Shown: positions 29,497-38,495, numbered from the stretch's first letter. The stretch is DNA of 64,000 nt from Cellulomonas sp. KRMCY2 (GCF_000526515.1 NZ_JAGF01000001.1:2976001-3040000), one strand, 5' to 3'. Numbers and translations are program-made. The notes: generated by a model not told the origin, from the sequence alone.

Positions 29497-30312
29497 TCAG
29501 GTGACGTCCCGCCGGAGCCTCGTGAACCGGCCGATGGCCGAGAGGACCGCCGCATAGGCGAGGAGCACGAGGAGGCCCTGCCACCACTCGAGCAGCTGCA
29601 CCCCGCCGGCGCTCATCATCGAGTAGATGCTCCCGCCCGCGATCGCGTCACCGGCTGCCCCGGGGAGGTAGCGGGCGATCCCCTCGGTCACCGGCCACAC
29701 GGCGAGCACCAGGCGAGCGACGGGCTCGACGAGCTGGGTGAAGCCGAGGATGACGACGATCGCGGCGACCTGGTTCGGCAGGACGGCCCCGAAGCCGACG
29801 CCGACGACCGTCCAGACCGCGAGCGCGACCACGGACAGCACGATGCCGCGTCGGATCTCCGGGTCGCCGAGCAGCGTGTCGCCGCCGGCGACGGCGATCG
29901 CGCCGGCGCCGGTCGCGACGGTCGCGACGACGCCGACGACGCCGAAGACGAGCCCGATGACGAACGAGGCCCCGAGCTTCGCGAGGAGCATGATCGTGCG
30001 CGACGGCCCGGCGAGGAAGGTCGGCGTGAGGGTCTGGTACCGGAACTCGTTGGTCACGAGCAGCGTCCCGACGATGAGCGGGAAGGCGTAGCCGATCGAC
30101 GTCGCGACCCCGTAGGTCGACGAGGCGATGACGGCGTCGGTGAGCAGCAGGGGGTCGGCGCCCTGTCCGGCGCCGGTGTCCCTGGCCGTGTGCATCGAGA
30201 AGCCGAAGGCCGCCGCCGTGAACGCCACGTACCCCGCGAAGGAGATGAGCAGGATCCACCACATCCGGGTCGTGACGATCTTGCGGTACTCGCTGAGCAG
30301 GGCCGCCTTCAT
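29497..30312 (-). CDS. ABC transporter permease
   Basis: A 271-residue ABC-2 type permease with six hydrophobic segments (for example WWILLISFAGYVAFTAAAFG, LGASFVIGLVFGVVGVVATV, VLSVVALAVWTVVGVGFG) and the ABC-2 landmark TNEFRYQTLTPTFL. It overlaps the ATPase gene by four bases and is last in a four-gene operon with a two-component pair. The substrate cannot be read; bacitracin- or lipid II-antibiotic-type export is one possibility for this layout. Confidence 0.88.
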   Translation of the reverse strand: MKAALLSEYRKIVTTRMWWILLISFAGYVAFTAAAFGFSMHTARDTGAGQGADPLLLTDAVIASSTYGVATSIGYAFPLIVGTLLVTNEFRYQTLTPTFLAGPSRTIMLLAKLGASFVIGLVFGVVGVVATVATGAGAIAVAGGDTLLGDPEIRRGIVLSVVALAVWTVVGVGFGAVLPNQVAAIVVILGFTQLVEPVARLVLAVWPVTEGIARYLPGAAGDAIAGGSIYSMMSAGGVQLLEWWQGLLVLLAYAAVLSAIGRFTRLRRDVT

Positions 30313-31322
30313 GCCGCACCTCCGGTGACGTCGGTGCTCGCGGTGAGGCGAAGGAAGATCTCCTCGAGGCCGATGTCCCGGGTGGCGAGCTCATGCAGCT
30401 CGAGACCGTCCCGGAACGCCGCTGCGCCGACCGATGCCGTGTCGACGTCGTGGACGACCAGCGCACCGGGTCGTCCCGGCGCAGGGACCGACCGGCCGGG
30501 CCAGCTCGCCTCGACCAGCGCGGCGAGCCGTCCGGGGTCCGGGGAGGCGACGAGCACCTCACGCCGGGTGAGCGCGGCCAGGTCCGCGAGCGACGACGCG
30601 TGCACGAGACGTCCGTCGGCGATGATGATCACGTCGTCCACCGTCTGCTGCACCTCGGAGAGCACGTGGCTCGAGATGAGCACCGTCCGTCCCTCGCTCG
30701 CCAGGAAGCGCAGGAACGCGCGCAGCCAGGCGATCCCCCCGGGGTCGAGGCCGTTGGCCGGTTCGTCGAGCATCAGGACCCGGGGATCGCCCAGGAGGGT
30801 CGTCGCGAGCCCCAGCCGCTGCCGCATCCCGAGCGAGAAGCCGCCGGCGCGCCGGTTCGCGACGTCGGTGAGCCCGACCAGCTCCAGGACCTCGTCGCAG
30901 CGGCTGTCCGACACCCCGGCCTGCGGTGCGTAGACGCGCAGGTGGTCACGGGCGGACCGGCCGGGGTGGAAGCTCGCGGCCTCGAGCGCGGCGCCGACGA
31001 TCCGTTGCGGGCGCGGCAGGTCCCCGTAGCGGTGGCCGCCGATCGTGGCCGTGCCGGCGGTCGGGTGCACGAGGCCGAGCAGCATCCGCAGGGTGGTCGT
31101 CTTGCCGGCGCCGTTGGGGCCGAGGAAGCCCGTCACGCGGCCCGGCTGGACCGTGAAGGACAGGTCGTCGACGGCCTGGACCTCGCCGAAGCGCTTGGCG
31201 AGGTGATCGACCCTGACCACGCCGTCCGTCTCGTGCCCGGCCGAGTGCCGGGCCGACCGGGACGCTGCGGGTGGGTTCGGGGAGGCTGGATCCACCGGGC
31301 TCGGCCCTGTCTGCTCGCTCAC
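30309..31322 (-). CDS. ABC transporter ATP-binding protein
   Basis: Nucleotide-binding subunit with Walker A GPNGAGKTTT, Q-loop, signature FSLGMRQRLGL, Walker B VLMLDEPANGLDPGG and H-loop ISSH. The C-terminal 80 residues form the extra domain of ABC-2 exporter ATPases. GTG at 31322 overlaps the kinase gene by four bases; the first 40 residues are a Ser/Pro/Ala-rich tail before VVRVDHLAKRFGEVQAVDDL, so a later start is possible. It pairs with the permease that follows. Confidence 0.92.
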   Translation of the reverse strand: MSEQTGPSPVDPASPNPPAASRSARHSAGHETDGVVRVDHLAKRFGEVQAVDDLSFTVQPGRVTGFLGPNGAGKTTTLRMLLGLVHPTAGTATIGGHRYGDLPRPQRIVGAALEAASFHPGRSARDHLRVYAPQAGVSDSRCDEVLELVGLTDVANRRAGGFSLGMRQRLGLATTLLGDPRVLMLDEPANGLDPGGIAWLRAFLRFLASEGRTVLISSHVLSEVQQTVDDVIIIADGRLVHASSLADLAALTRREVLVASPDPGRLAALVEASWPGRSVPAPGRPGALVVHDVDTASVGAAAFRDGLELHELATRDIGLEEIFLRLTASTDVTGGAA

Positions 31323-32407
31323 CCGCCCACCGTAGCGGCGGGCGACGGTCCGCGTGGGTGGTCCAGCGGAAGGGTCACGCGCATGATGCACCCGGTCCGC
31401 GAGTCGGCGACGTGCACGGTGCCGCCGTGCAGCTGCACCGCCCACCGGACGATCGCCAGCCCGAGGCCGGTCCCGCCGGTGCTGACCTGGCCCGTCTGCG
31501 CCGGTGCGTTGCCGCGGGTGAACCGTTCGAAGACCCTGCGCCGGTCCGCCGGGGCGATGCCGGGCCCTTGGTCGACGACGTCGATCACGACGCCCCCGCC
31601 TGCGCGTCGGGCCTCGAGCCGCACCGTCGCCCCCGACGGCGAGTGTCGCACCGCGTTGTGCAGGAGGTTCGCCACGACCTGGTGCAGGCGCTCGGCGTCG
31701 GCCGGGACGGTCAGGTCGGTCGGCTCGACGTGCACCTCGAAGGTCAGGGCTTTGTCCGCGGCGACGGGTGCCGCCGCGGCGGCAGCGTCCTGGAGGAACG
31801 CGCCGAGCGGCACCTCGGTGATGTCGAGGCCGACAGCGCCGGCCTCGATCCGGGAGAGGTCGAGCAGGTAGCCGACCAGGCGGCCCAGCCGCTCGGTCTG
31901 GTCGAGGGCCGCCTGGAGCGTCGCCTGGTCCGGCGCGCTCACGCCGTCGACCATGTTCTCGAGCTGGGCGCGGAGCGCTGTGACCGGGGTACGCAGCTCG
32001 TGGGAGACGTTCGCGACCATCTCGCGGCGCAGCAGGTCGACGTGCTCGAGGTCGTCGGCCATCGTGTTGAACGCCTCGGCGAGCTGACCCACCTCGTCGC
32101 GGCTCGTCGCACGGACCCGCTGGGAGTAGTCACCGCCCGCCATCGCGCGGGCAGCCGCCGTCATCTCGCGCAGGGGTGAGGTCATGCCGCGGGCCAGGAA
32201 CTGCACGGCGATCACCGAGACGACCACCGCGAGCGGGAGGGTACGGCTCGGCCCCAGGTGGTAGTGCAGGCCCAGCCAGGTGATGAACGCGGCGAGCGTG
32301 ACCGTCGCGGTCACGAGCACACCGAGCTTGATCTTGATGGACGAGAGGCGGTCGAGCGGGCGGACGTCGGGCAGCCGCCCCCTGACCGCGTGCCGGGGGC
32401 TGGTCAC
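31319..32407 (-). CDS. Sensor histidine kinase
   Basis: A 362-residue kinase. Two close membrane segments (about residues 27-70: LGVLVTATVTLAAFITWLGL and TLPLAVVVSVIAVQFLA) with almost no extracellular loop, then HAMP (RDEVGQLAEAFNTMADDLEH), the His box VANVSHELRTPVTALR, an N box NLLHNAVRHSPSG and G box GTGLGL. The lack of a sensory loop suggests it senses within the membrane or through the adjacent ABC transporter, as in BceS-type systems. It overlaps the ATPase gene by four bases. Confidence 0.92.
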   Translation of the reverse strand: MTSPRHAVRGRLPDVRPLDRLSSIKIKLGVLVTATVTLAAFITWLGLHYHLGPSRTLPLAVVVSVIAVQFLARGMTSPLREMTAAARAMAGGDYSQRVRATSRDEVGQLAEAFNTMADDLEHVDLLRREMVANVSHELRTPVTALRAQLENMVDGVSAPDQATLQAALDQTERLGRLVGYLLDLSRIEAGAVGLDITEVPLGAFLQDAAAAAAPVAADKALTFEVHVEPTDLTVPADAERLHQVVANLLHNAVRHSPSGATVRLEARRAGGGVVIDVVDQGPGIAPADRRRVFERFTRGNAPAQTGQVSTGGTGLGLAIVRWAVQLHGGTVHVADSRTGCIMRVTLPLDHPRGPSPAATVGG

Positions 32408-32408
32408 C

Positions 32409-33173
32409 TCAGTCGTCGGCCGGCTCGAACGCGTAGCCCACGCCGTGCACGGTCCGGATCAGGTCGGCGCCCAGCTTGCGGCGCAGCGCCTTGACGTGGG
32501 AGTCGACGGTGCGGGTACCGCTCGCGTCGACCCAGTCCCAGACGTCGGCCAGCAGGCGCTCGCGGGTGAGCACCGTGCGGGGGCTCTGGGCGAGGGTCAC
32601 CAGGAGGTCGAACTCGGTCGGCGTCAGGTGCACCGTCTGCCCGTCGCGGGCGACGCGTCGTTGCGCGCGGTCGATCACGACGTCGCCGAGGCTCATCGCG
32701 GGCTCGGCCGTCGCCTGCTCGGCCAGCCGGGCCGAGCGCTCGACCCGCCGCAGCAGGGCCTTGGTCCGGGCGAGCAGCTCGCGCATCGAGAACGGCTTGG
32801 TCATGTAGTCGTCCGCGCCGACGCCGAGGCCCACGAGCATGTCCGTCTCGTCGTCGCGGGCGGTCAGCATGATCACGGGCACCGGACGGTCGAGCTGGAT
32901 GCGCCGGCAGACCTCCAGGCCGTCGATCCCCGGGAGCATGACGTCGAGGACGACGACGTCCGGCGCCAGGCGCGCCGCAGCGGCGACCCCGCTCAGCCCG
33001 TCGGACGCGATCTCGACGCGCCACCCCTCGGCGGCCATCCGGTGGGCGATCGCCGTGGCGATCGCCGGCTCGTCCTCGACGACGAGGACCGTGACGGGCA
33101 CCGCGTCCAGGCCGTTGTCGGAGGATGACGGGGCTCTGCCGGCGGAGGGGCTCTGGCTGGGGGTCGCTGCCAT
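32409..33173 (-). CDS. OmpR-family response regulator
   Basis: Receiver domain (about residues 28-140) with the acidic pair VEDEP, phospho-acceptor Asp in VVVLDVMLPGIDG and Lys in MTKPFSM, then an OmpR winged helix (TPTEFDLLVTLAQSPRTVL, GVGYAFEPADD). A 25-residue Ser/Ala/Pro-rich tail precedes the receiver, so the true start may be downstream. It is the first gene of the regulator-kinase-ATPase-permease operon, one base ahead of the kinase. Confidence 0.93.
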   Translation of the reverse strand: MAATPSQSPSAGRAPSSSDNGLDAVPVTVLVVEDEPAIATAIAHRMAAEGWRVEIASDGLSGVAAAARLAPDVVVLDVMLPGIDGLEVCRRIQLDRPVPVIMLTARDDETDMLVGLGVGADDYMTKPFSMRELLARTKALLRRVERSARLAEQATAEPAMSLGDVVIDRAQRRVARDGQTVHLTPTEFDLLVTLAQSPRTVLTRERLLADVWDWVDASGTRTVDSHVKALRRKLGADLIRTVHGVGYAFEPADD

Positions 33174-33373
33174 GACCCCAAGCGTGGCACACGACTCCGT
33201 TATGCTCGGTGAACGATGACCAGCTCAAGTCCGGGCCGGTGCGCGCTCGACGCCACCGGCTCACCCCAGCTCCTGACAGACGACCGGCCCCGCAGGGCGG
33301 CCACCACCCCCGCTCCGGCCCGCACGTACCGTCTCGCCGTGCGCCCGCGTCCTTCGACCAGGACGATGGCCCC

Positions 33374-34717
33374 ATGCTGAGCGACTGGCTCATGGTCCTG
33401 CTCGGCGTCGTCCTGACGATCGGCACGGCGATCTTCGTCGCTGCCGAGTTCGCGCTGGTCACGCTCGACCCGGGCCTGGTGGAGCGTGCGACGGGTCGCG
33501 ACCCGGACCGCAGGTCGCTCTCGGTGCGCAAGGCGCTGTCCCACCTGTCGACGCAGCTCTCCGGCGCGCAGGTCGGCATCACGCTGACCACGATCCTGCT
33601 CGGCTACACGACGCAGCCTGCGCTCGCAGCACTCCTCGGCGACTGGCTGGGGTCGACGGCCCTGGCGCGCGGCGCCGTCGCGGGAGTGGCCGGCGTCCTG
33701 TCCCTCGTCCTGGTCAACGGCTTCTCGATGCTCTTCGGCGAGCTCGTGCCGAAGAACATGGCACTGAGCGCGCCGCTGCCGACCGCCCGGGCCGTCGCCC
33801 CGATCCAGCGCGGGTTCACCGCCGCCCTGCACCCGGTCATCTCGGTGCTCAACGGCAGCGCCAACGCGTTGCTGCGCCGGGTCGGCGTCGAGCCGCGCGA
33901 GGAGCTGTCCGGCGGGCGGTCCGCCCAGGAGCTGATCGCCCTGGTGCGCCGCTCGGCCGAGATCGGCACCCTCGATCGCGGCACCGCGACCCTGCTGACC
34001 AACTCGATCGAGCTCGACACGCTGACCGCTGTGGACGTGATGACCGACCGGACGCGCCTCGAGGTCGTCCGGCGTGACGACACCGCGGCGGACGTCATCG
34101 CGCTGGCCCGGTCGACCGGGCACTCGCGGTTCCCGGTCATCGACACGTCGCACGACGACATCGTCGGGCTCGTGCACCTGCGCCGGGCCATCGCCGTGCC
34201 GTACGACCGACGACCCGACGTGCCGGCCGCGGCCCTGATGGACGACGCGCCCCGGGTCCCGGAGACCGTTCGGCTCGGCCCGCTGCTCGTCGAGCTGCGT
34301 GAGCACGGCATGCAGATGGCTGTCGTCGTCGACGAGTACGGCGGGACGGCCGGCGTCGTGACGCTCGAGGACGTCATCGAGGAGCTCGTCGGTGAGGTCG
34401 CCGACGAGCACGACCCACGCCGTGCCGGGGTGCACCGGACGGCCGACGGCTCGTGGAGCGTGCCAGGGCTGCTGCGTCCCGACGAGCTCGCCGAGGCGAC
34501 CACCCTGGTGGTGCCGGACGACGGCGCGTACGAGACGCTCGGTGGCCTGGTGATGGCGGGGCTCGGCCGGCTCCCGCATGCGGGGGACGAGGTCGTGGTG
34601 CCCGGCGTGGTGCTGCGGGTCGAGCAGATGGACGGCCGGCGGGTGGACCGGTTGCGGGTGCGTCCCGCCCACGTCGACGTCGGCACCGACGACGCCGGGA
34701 CGGAGGGCAGGTCATGA
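33374..34717 (+). CDS. CNNM/CBS-domain (hemolysin C-like) membrane protein
   Basis: Member of the CNNM/CorC transporter-like family tied to magnesium or cobalt export. An N-terminal DUF21 membrane domain (about residues 1-190, with FVAAEFALVTLDPGL, SLVLVNGFSMLFGELVPKN) is followed by a pair of CBS domains (DVMTDRTRLEVV; VVVDEYGGTAGVVTLEDVIE) and a C-terminal CorC-HlyC domain (GLLRPDEL to the end). ATG at 33374 opens MLSDWLMVLLGVVLTIG. It is translationally coupled to a second family member by an ATGA overlap. Confidence 0.9.
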   Translation: MLSDWLMVLLGVVLTIGTAIFVAAEFALVTLDPGLVERATGRDPDRRSLSVRKALSHLSTQLSGAQVGITLTTILLGYTTQPALAALLGDWLGSTALARGAVAGVAGVLSLVLVNGFSMLFGELVPKNMALSAPLPTARAVAPIQRGFTAALHPVISVLNGSANALLRRVGVEPREELSGGRSAQELIALVRRSAEIGTLDRGTATLLTNSIELDTLTAVDVMTDRTRLEVVRRDDTAADVIALARSTGHSRFPVIDTSHDDIVGLVHLRRAIAVPYDRRPDVPAAALMDDAPRVPETVRLGPLLVELREHGMQMAVVVDEYGGTAGVVTLEDVIEELVGEVADEHDPRRAGVHRTADGSWSVPGLLRPDELAEATTLVVPDDGAYETLGGLVMAGLGRLPHAGDEVVVPGVVLRVEQMDGRRVDRLRVRPAHVDVGTDDAGTEGRS

Positions 34718-35757
34718 GCACCGGCCTGGCGATCGCCCTCGGCATCGTCCTGCTCGCGGCCAACGCGTTCTTCGTCGGCGCCGAGTTCGCGATCATCTCC
34801 GCCCGACGCAGCTCGATCGAGCCCCTGGCGGCGGCCGGCTCGCTGCGCGCCAAGGTGGTCCTGTGGGCCATGGAGCACGTCTCGCTGATGCTCGCCTGCG
34901 CCCAGCTCGGGATCACCGTGTGCTCGACGTCGCTCGGTGTGGTTGCCGAGCCGGCGATCGCGCACCTGATCGAGGACCCGCTGGTCGCGGTCGGCCTGCC
35001 GGCCGAGGCGAGTCATCCGGTGGCGTTCGTGGTCGCGCTCGGCATCGTCGTGTACCTGCACGTCGTGCTCGGTGAGATGGTCCCCAAGAACCTCGCTGTG
35101 GCCGGCCCCGACAAGGCAGTGCTCTGGTTCGGCCCACCGCTGGTCTGGATCGCGCGGGCGGTCAGCCCGGTGATCACCGCGCTCAACTGGCTGGCGAACC
35201 ACATCCTGCGCTCGGTGGGGATCGACCCGAAGGACGAGGTGGCCTCGGCGTTCACCGCCCAGGAGGTGCAGTCGATCGTCGAGCGGTCCCAGGCCGAGGG
35301 GCTGCTCGACGACGCCCAGGGTCTGCTGGCAGGTGCGATCGAGTTCTCCGACCGGACGGCGGTCGACGTGATGATCGCGGTGCAGGACCTCGTGTCCGTC
35401 CCGCTGGGGTGCAGCGTCGCCGACGTCGAGCGTCTCGTGGCCCGGACCGGGTTCAGCCGGTTCCCGGTGACGGACCCGACCGGTGCGCCGGTCGGGTACC
35501 TGCACCTCAAGGACGTCCTGTACGCGACGGCCGACGAGCGGGACGAGGCGGTTCCGGCCTGGCGGGTGCGCGCGCTCGCGCAGGTGCAGCCGGACGACGA
35601 GGTCGAGGAGACCCTGGCGGCGATGCAGCGGACCGGCACGCACTGCGCTCGCGTGGTCGTCGACGGCGCAGCCGTCGGGGTCGTGTTCCTCGAGGACATC
35701 CTCGAGGAGCTGGTCGGCGAGGTTCGGGACGCCATGCAGCGCGGGCAGCTGCACTGA
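34714..35757 (+). CDS. Second CNNM/CBS-domain membrane protein, no CorC-HlyC domain
   Basis: Paralogue of the preceding gene: DUF21 membrane domain (NAFFVGAEFAIISARRSSIE, VVLGEMVPKNLAVAGPDKA) and two CBS domains ending in DILEELVGEVRDAM. At 347 aa it stops after the CBS pair and lacks the C-terminal CorC-HlyC domain of its partner, so the two probably work as a heteromer. Tandem pairs of this kind are common in actinobacteria. Confidence 0.9.
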   Translation: MSTGLAIALGIVLLAANAFFVGAEFAIISARRSSIEPLAAAGSLRAKVVLWAMEHVSLMLACAQLGITVCSTSLGVVAEPAIAHLIEDPLVAVGLPAEASHPVAFVVALGIVVYLHVVLGEMVPKNLAVAGPDKAVLWFGPPLVWIARAVSPVITALNWLANHILRSVGIDPKDEVASAFTAQEVQSIVERSQAEGLLDDAQGLLAGAIEFSDRTAVDVMIAVQDLVSVPLGCSVADVERLVARTGFSRFPVTDPTGAPVGYLHLKDVLYATADERDEAVPAWRVRALAQVQPDDEVEETLAAMQRTGTHCARVVVDGAAVGVVFLEDILEELVGEVRDAMQRGQLH

Positions 35758-35852
35758 TGGGCCTGAACAACGCCTGGCGCGCCTCGAACCGGGGCGGTGC
35801 CCGTTCTCCACACAACCTTGACAGCGTTCCCACGATCAGGACCTTGGACTAC

Positions 35853-35881
35853 TTGGAACCTGAGCGCTGGTCCGTTACTGT
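35853..35881 (+). promoter_or_regulatory. Candidate promoter of the vanY-like gene
   Basis: TTGGAA (35853-35858), 17 bases, TACTGT (35876-35881). The predicted start near 35888 leaves a leader of about 125 bases before GTG 36015. Confidence 0.45.
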
Positions 35882-35897
35882 TTCGTAATCACCGTAT

Positions 35898-35933
35898 GGC
35901 GTGCGTCGGGAATCCCCCTGTGCCGATGACGCC
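35898..35933 (+). promoter_or_regulatory. Stem-loop in the vanY-like leader
   Basis: GGCGT-g-CGTCGG pairs with CCGATG-ACGCC (one bulged G, one G-U) around a 13-base loop. It begins about ten bases into the predicted transcript. I compared it with the c-di-AMP riboswitch, which controls wall enzymes in other actinobacteria, and it does not fit. Confidence 0.4.
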
Positions 35934-36014
35934 TGCGGAGCGCTCCCACGGCCGCCGTGGTGGTGCACGGTCGTTGGCAGGCCCCGCGCAGGCGGGCAGC
36001 AGTCCGGAGGTCTC

Positions 36015-36815
36015 GTGGAGCAAGGTCAGGTGCGGTCACCGGAGTCATCGGTGACCTCGTTGACCTCTCGTCGAGCCCTGCGCGACCCCCAGAGCTCACG
36101 CCTCCGTTCGGGCTGGCTGGCCCGTTGGGTCCCACGGACCGCAGTGCTCGTGGCGCTGGCCTCCGCGACGATCGCGGTTCCCCTCGCCGACACGGCCTCG
36201 TCCCAGACCGACGCCTTCGCCGCGGCCGGCCCCGTCGGCTATCCCTCGGCGGTCGACGTGCTCTCCTCCGCGCAGCCGACCTCGACACCGACCTCGTTGC
36301 TCGCCGCCGTCCGCGGCGCGACGCTCGTGTCGGACACGTCGAGCCGGTCCTTCGAGCGCAACCCGCTGCCCGGCTGCGACGGCGAGGCCCGCGAGGCAGG
36401 GTCCAACGGGCAGGTTCCCGCATCGGACCTGTGCACGCTGTGGGACGGTCGCCAGATGCTGCGCGGGGACGCCGCCGTGGCGCTCGCCGAGCTGAACAAG
36501 AACTTCAACGCAGCCTTCGGCCGCGACATGTGCATCACGGACACGTACCGCACGTTGTCCGAGCAGCGACGGGTCGCTGCCACCAAGCCCGGCCTGGCGG
36601 CAACCCCGGGGACGTCCAACCACGGCTGGGGCCTGGCGATCGACCTGTGCACCTCGGAGAACCGGCTCACCTCGGTGATGTCGTGGCTCGCCGACAACGG
36701 ACCGACCTACGGCTGGGACAACCCCGACTGGGCTCGGCGTGGCGGTTCGGGCGCCTACGAGCCCTGGCACTGGGAGTACGTGCCGGGCACGACGGCCCTC
36801 GGCACCAACTACTGA
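36015..36815 (+). CDS. VanY-type D-alanyl-D-alanine carboxypeptidase
   Basis: Zinc peptidase of the M15B (VanY) type acting on peptidoglycan stem peptides. The metal site motifs are present: SNHGWGLAIDL (SxHxxGxAxD) and EPWHWEYV. A membrane or signal segment (about residues 41-60, AVLVALASATIAVPLADT) places it outside the cell, followed by a Ser/Thr-rich linker. GTG at 36015 is supported by GGAGG four bases upstream. The 266-aa length fits. Four degenerate repeats begin at its stop codon. Confidence 0.88.
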   Translation: MEQGQVRSPESSVTSLTSRRALRDPQSSRLRSGWLARWVPRTAVLVALASATIAVPLADTASSQTDAFAAAGPVGYPSAVDVLSSAQPTSTPTSLLAAVRGATLVSDTSSRSFERNPLPGCDGEAREAGSNGQVPASDLCTLWDGRQMLRGDAAVALAELNKNFNAAFGRDMCITDTYRTLSEQRRVAATKPGLAATPGTSNHGWGLAIDLCTSENRLTSVMSWLADNGPTYGWDNPDWARRGGSGAYEPWHWEYVPGTTALGTNY

Positions 36816-36871
36816 GCCGCCAGCGCTGCTGAGCTGCCCGAACACTGAGCGGCCCGAGCTACTGAGCGGCC
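36811..36871. repeat. Four degenerate 11-mers at 16-17 base spacing
   Basis: ACTGAGCNGCC-like units start at 36811, 36828, 36844 and 36861; the last two are identical. The first includes the vanY-like stop codon. They may mark local duplication of the gene's 3' end. Confidence 0.6.
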
Positions 36872-36899
36872 GGCTCCCGCGCCGCAGCCCCGCCCGGCG

Positions 36900-37871
36900 T
36901 CACAGGAGCGTCGCGCCCCAGGTGACCTCGTGCCGCTGCCCCGGTGCGAGCATGACGAGGCGCTCGCCGGTGCGGAACGCGTCGGCGATGCAGCTCATCG
37001 GCTCTGCTGCCACCCCGGTCCGCCGGTAGTCCACCGCGCCGATGTGGTCGCCGGTGCAGATCTGCCAGGTGTCCATCGACTCGTCCATCCACACGGCGGC
37101 CGTCCTGCCGTCGGGTGCGGCGACCTGGATCCAGGACAGCCCCTGCTCGTCCCGCACGACGTCGACGTACGCGTCGTCGAGATCGAGACCCCGCAGCGAG
37201 CGCGGTTCGCGCAGGTCGTACGAGCCGGTCGCCGGCGTCGTCCCGGTGGGCAGCAGTCGCTCGTCCACGGTGACCCTGGTTGCGGCGTCCAGGCGCACGG
37301 TGCAGTCGTCGAGCGAGGCGTCACCGGGGGAGAGCCACGGGTGGAAGCCGATGCCGTACGGAGCAGACCGCGTCCCGAGGTTCGTCGCGGTCGCCTGCAC
37401 GTGCAGTCCCGCGGCCGTGAGCCGGTAGGTGATCCCCAGGAGGAGGTCGAACGGGTAGCCGCCGCTCGGCGCGAGCCGCAGCTCGAGGCTGACCGCCTGG
37501 TCGGCGGCGTGCGCGGCGTCGGTCGGACCGGGGTCGACGACGCTCCAGCGCTGCCACATGGCCAGTCCGTGCAGCGCCGTGCCGAGCGCAGGCTCGCTGA
37601 TGTCCAGCTGGTGCTCGACGCCGTCGACGGTGTACCGGCCGTCGGTGATCCGGTTGGGCCAGGGGGCCAGCACGGCACCGTGGCCGGCCGGCGCCGTCTC
37701 CTCCTCGCCGAACGGCGTGAACACGTCCCGACCGCCGACGGCGTACCGCCGCACCTTGGCGCCGACGTCGGTGACCGTCAGCTCCTGGTCGTCGAGCCGC
37801 AGGTTGATCTGGTGCCCGGACAGCGGGGCAGGGGTCGTCGATGACGTCAGGGGAGAACTCACGGCCGACAC
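36900..37871 (-). CDS. Aldose 1-epimerase family protein
   Basis: Galactose mutarotase-fold enzyme interconverting anomers of free or phosphorylated sugars. Seen are GAVLAPWPNRITDGRY (substrate Arg), ALHGLAMWQRW (catalytic His), GIGFHPWL (second His) and AVWMDESMDTWQICTGD. GTG at 37871 gives 323 aa, usual for the family. It is convergent with the vanY-like gene and lies ahead of the lipoprotein gene on the same strand. Exact sugar is unknown. Confidence 0.85.
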   Translation of the reverse strand: MSAVSSPLTSSTTPAPLSGHQINLRLDDQELTVTDVGAKVRRYAVGGRDVFTPFGEEETAPAGHGAVLAPWPNRITDGRYTVDGVEHQLDISEPALGTALHGLAMWQRWSVVDPGPTDAAHAADQAVSLELRLAPSGGYPFDLLLGITYRLTAAGLHVQATATNLGTRSAPYGIGFHPWLSPGDASLDDCTVRLDAATRVTVDERLLPTGTTPATGSYDLREPRSLRGLDLDDAYVDVVRDEQGLSWIQVAAPDGRTAAVWMDESMDTWQICTGDHIGAVDYRRTGVAAEPMSCIADAFRTGERLVMLAPGQRHEVTWGATLL

Positions 37872-37930
37872 GCTATCGTCCGTGCGGACGCCGGCGCCCG
37901 CCGAACGACCCAGGCACGCCGACCCGGCAC

Positions 37931-38401
37931 TCAGCCGACCGCGTCGAGCTCGCCGGCGAGCCGGTCGATCTGGTCGGCAAGGGCCTCGAGAGCGCTCTTG
38001 ACGGCTCCCTCGGTACCGGCAGCGGCGTCGGCCAACCCGGTCCGGGCCTGGTCGAGGGATGCGCGCGCGTCGGCCACCGCTGCGTCGGCGTCGGGCCCAG
38101 CCGTCTGCGCGCTCGCCTCGACGGCCGCGCGCGCCTCGTCCAGCGCACCCGACGCGGTCGCAACGGCCTGCTCGACGGCCGCCCGTGCCTCGGCACTGAG
38201 CCCCGTGGCGTCATCGATCGTGGTCTCGGCGTCCTCGAGCGTGCCACGCGCCTGGTCGACGCCCTCCTGGACCTCCTGGGTCAGGCGGCTGAGGTCGACG
38301 TCCGGGACGTCGTCGGCCAGGCCGCACCCGGCCAGGAGCCAGATGGTCGCAGCGGCCAGGACGGCACGGGCAGGTGTGGTGGCGGTAGGTCGGGGTCGCA
38401 T
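37931..38401 (-). CDS. Putative lipoprotein with Ala-rich coiled coil
   Basis: A 156-residue protein with a signal peptide ending in a lipobox (IWLLAGC, Cys near residue 26), then about 120 residues of Ala/Glu/Asp/Gln-rich helix (for example VQEGVDQARGTLEDAETTID) that should form an extended coiled coil. A GAGGAG site precedes ATG 38401. I do not recognise a family with a known role; it may be an envelope spacer or be tied to the neighbouring adhE only by position. Confidence 0.7.
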   Translation of the reverse strand: MRPRPTATTPARAVLAAATIWLLAGCGLADDVPDVDLSRLTQEVQEGVDQARGTLEDAETTIDDATGLSAEARAAVEQAVATASGALDEARAAVEASAQTAGPDADAAVADARASLDQARTGLADAAAGTEGAVKSALEALADQIDRLAGELDAVG

Positions 38402-38495
38402 GACGCTCCTCGGAGATCGTGGGGGAGTCACAGTGTCTCCTGCTTCGTCGGCTGCTCGTCTCCTGCGCAGGGCGGCCGCGCGGCCCGGACGCAGA

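Noticed and set aside
35888-36014. c-di-AMP riboswitch before the vanY-like gene
   Set aside because: The location is right, but the conserved core sequences of that class, including the CAGCTAAC-like segment, are absent.
38402-38495. Additional gene between the lipoprotein and adhE
   Set aside because: No start with a ribosome site and no conserved frame; only the adhE terminator is supported.
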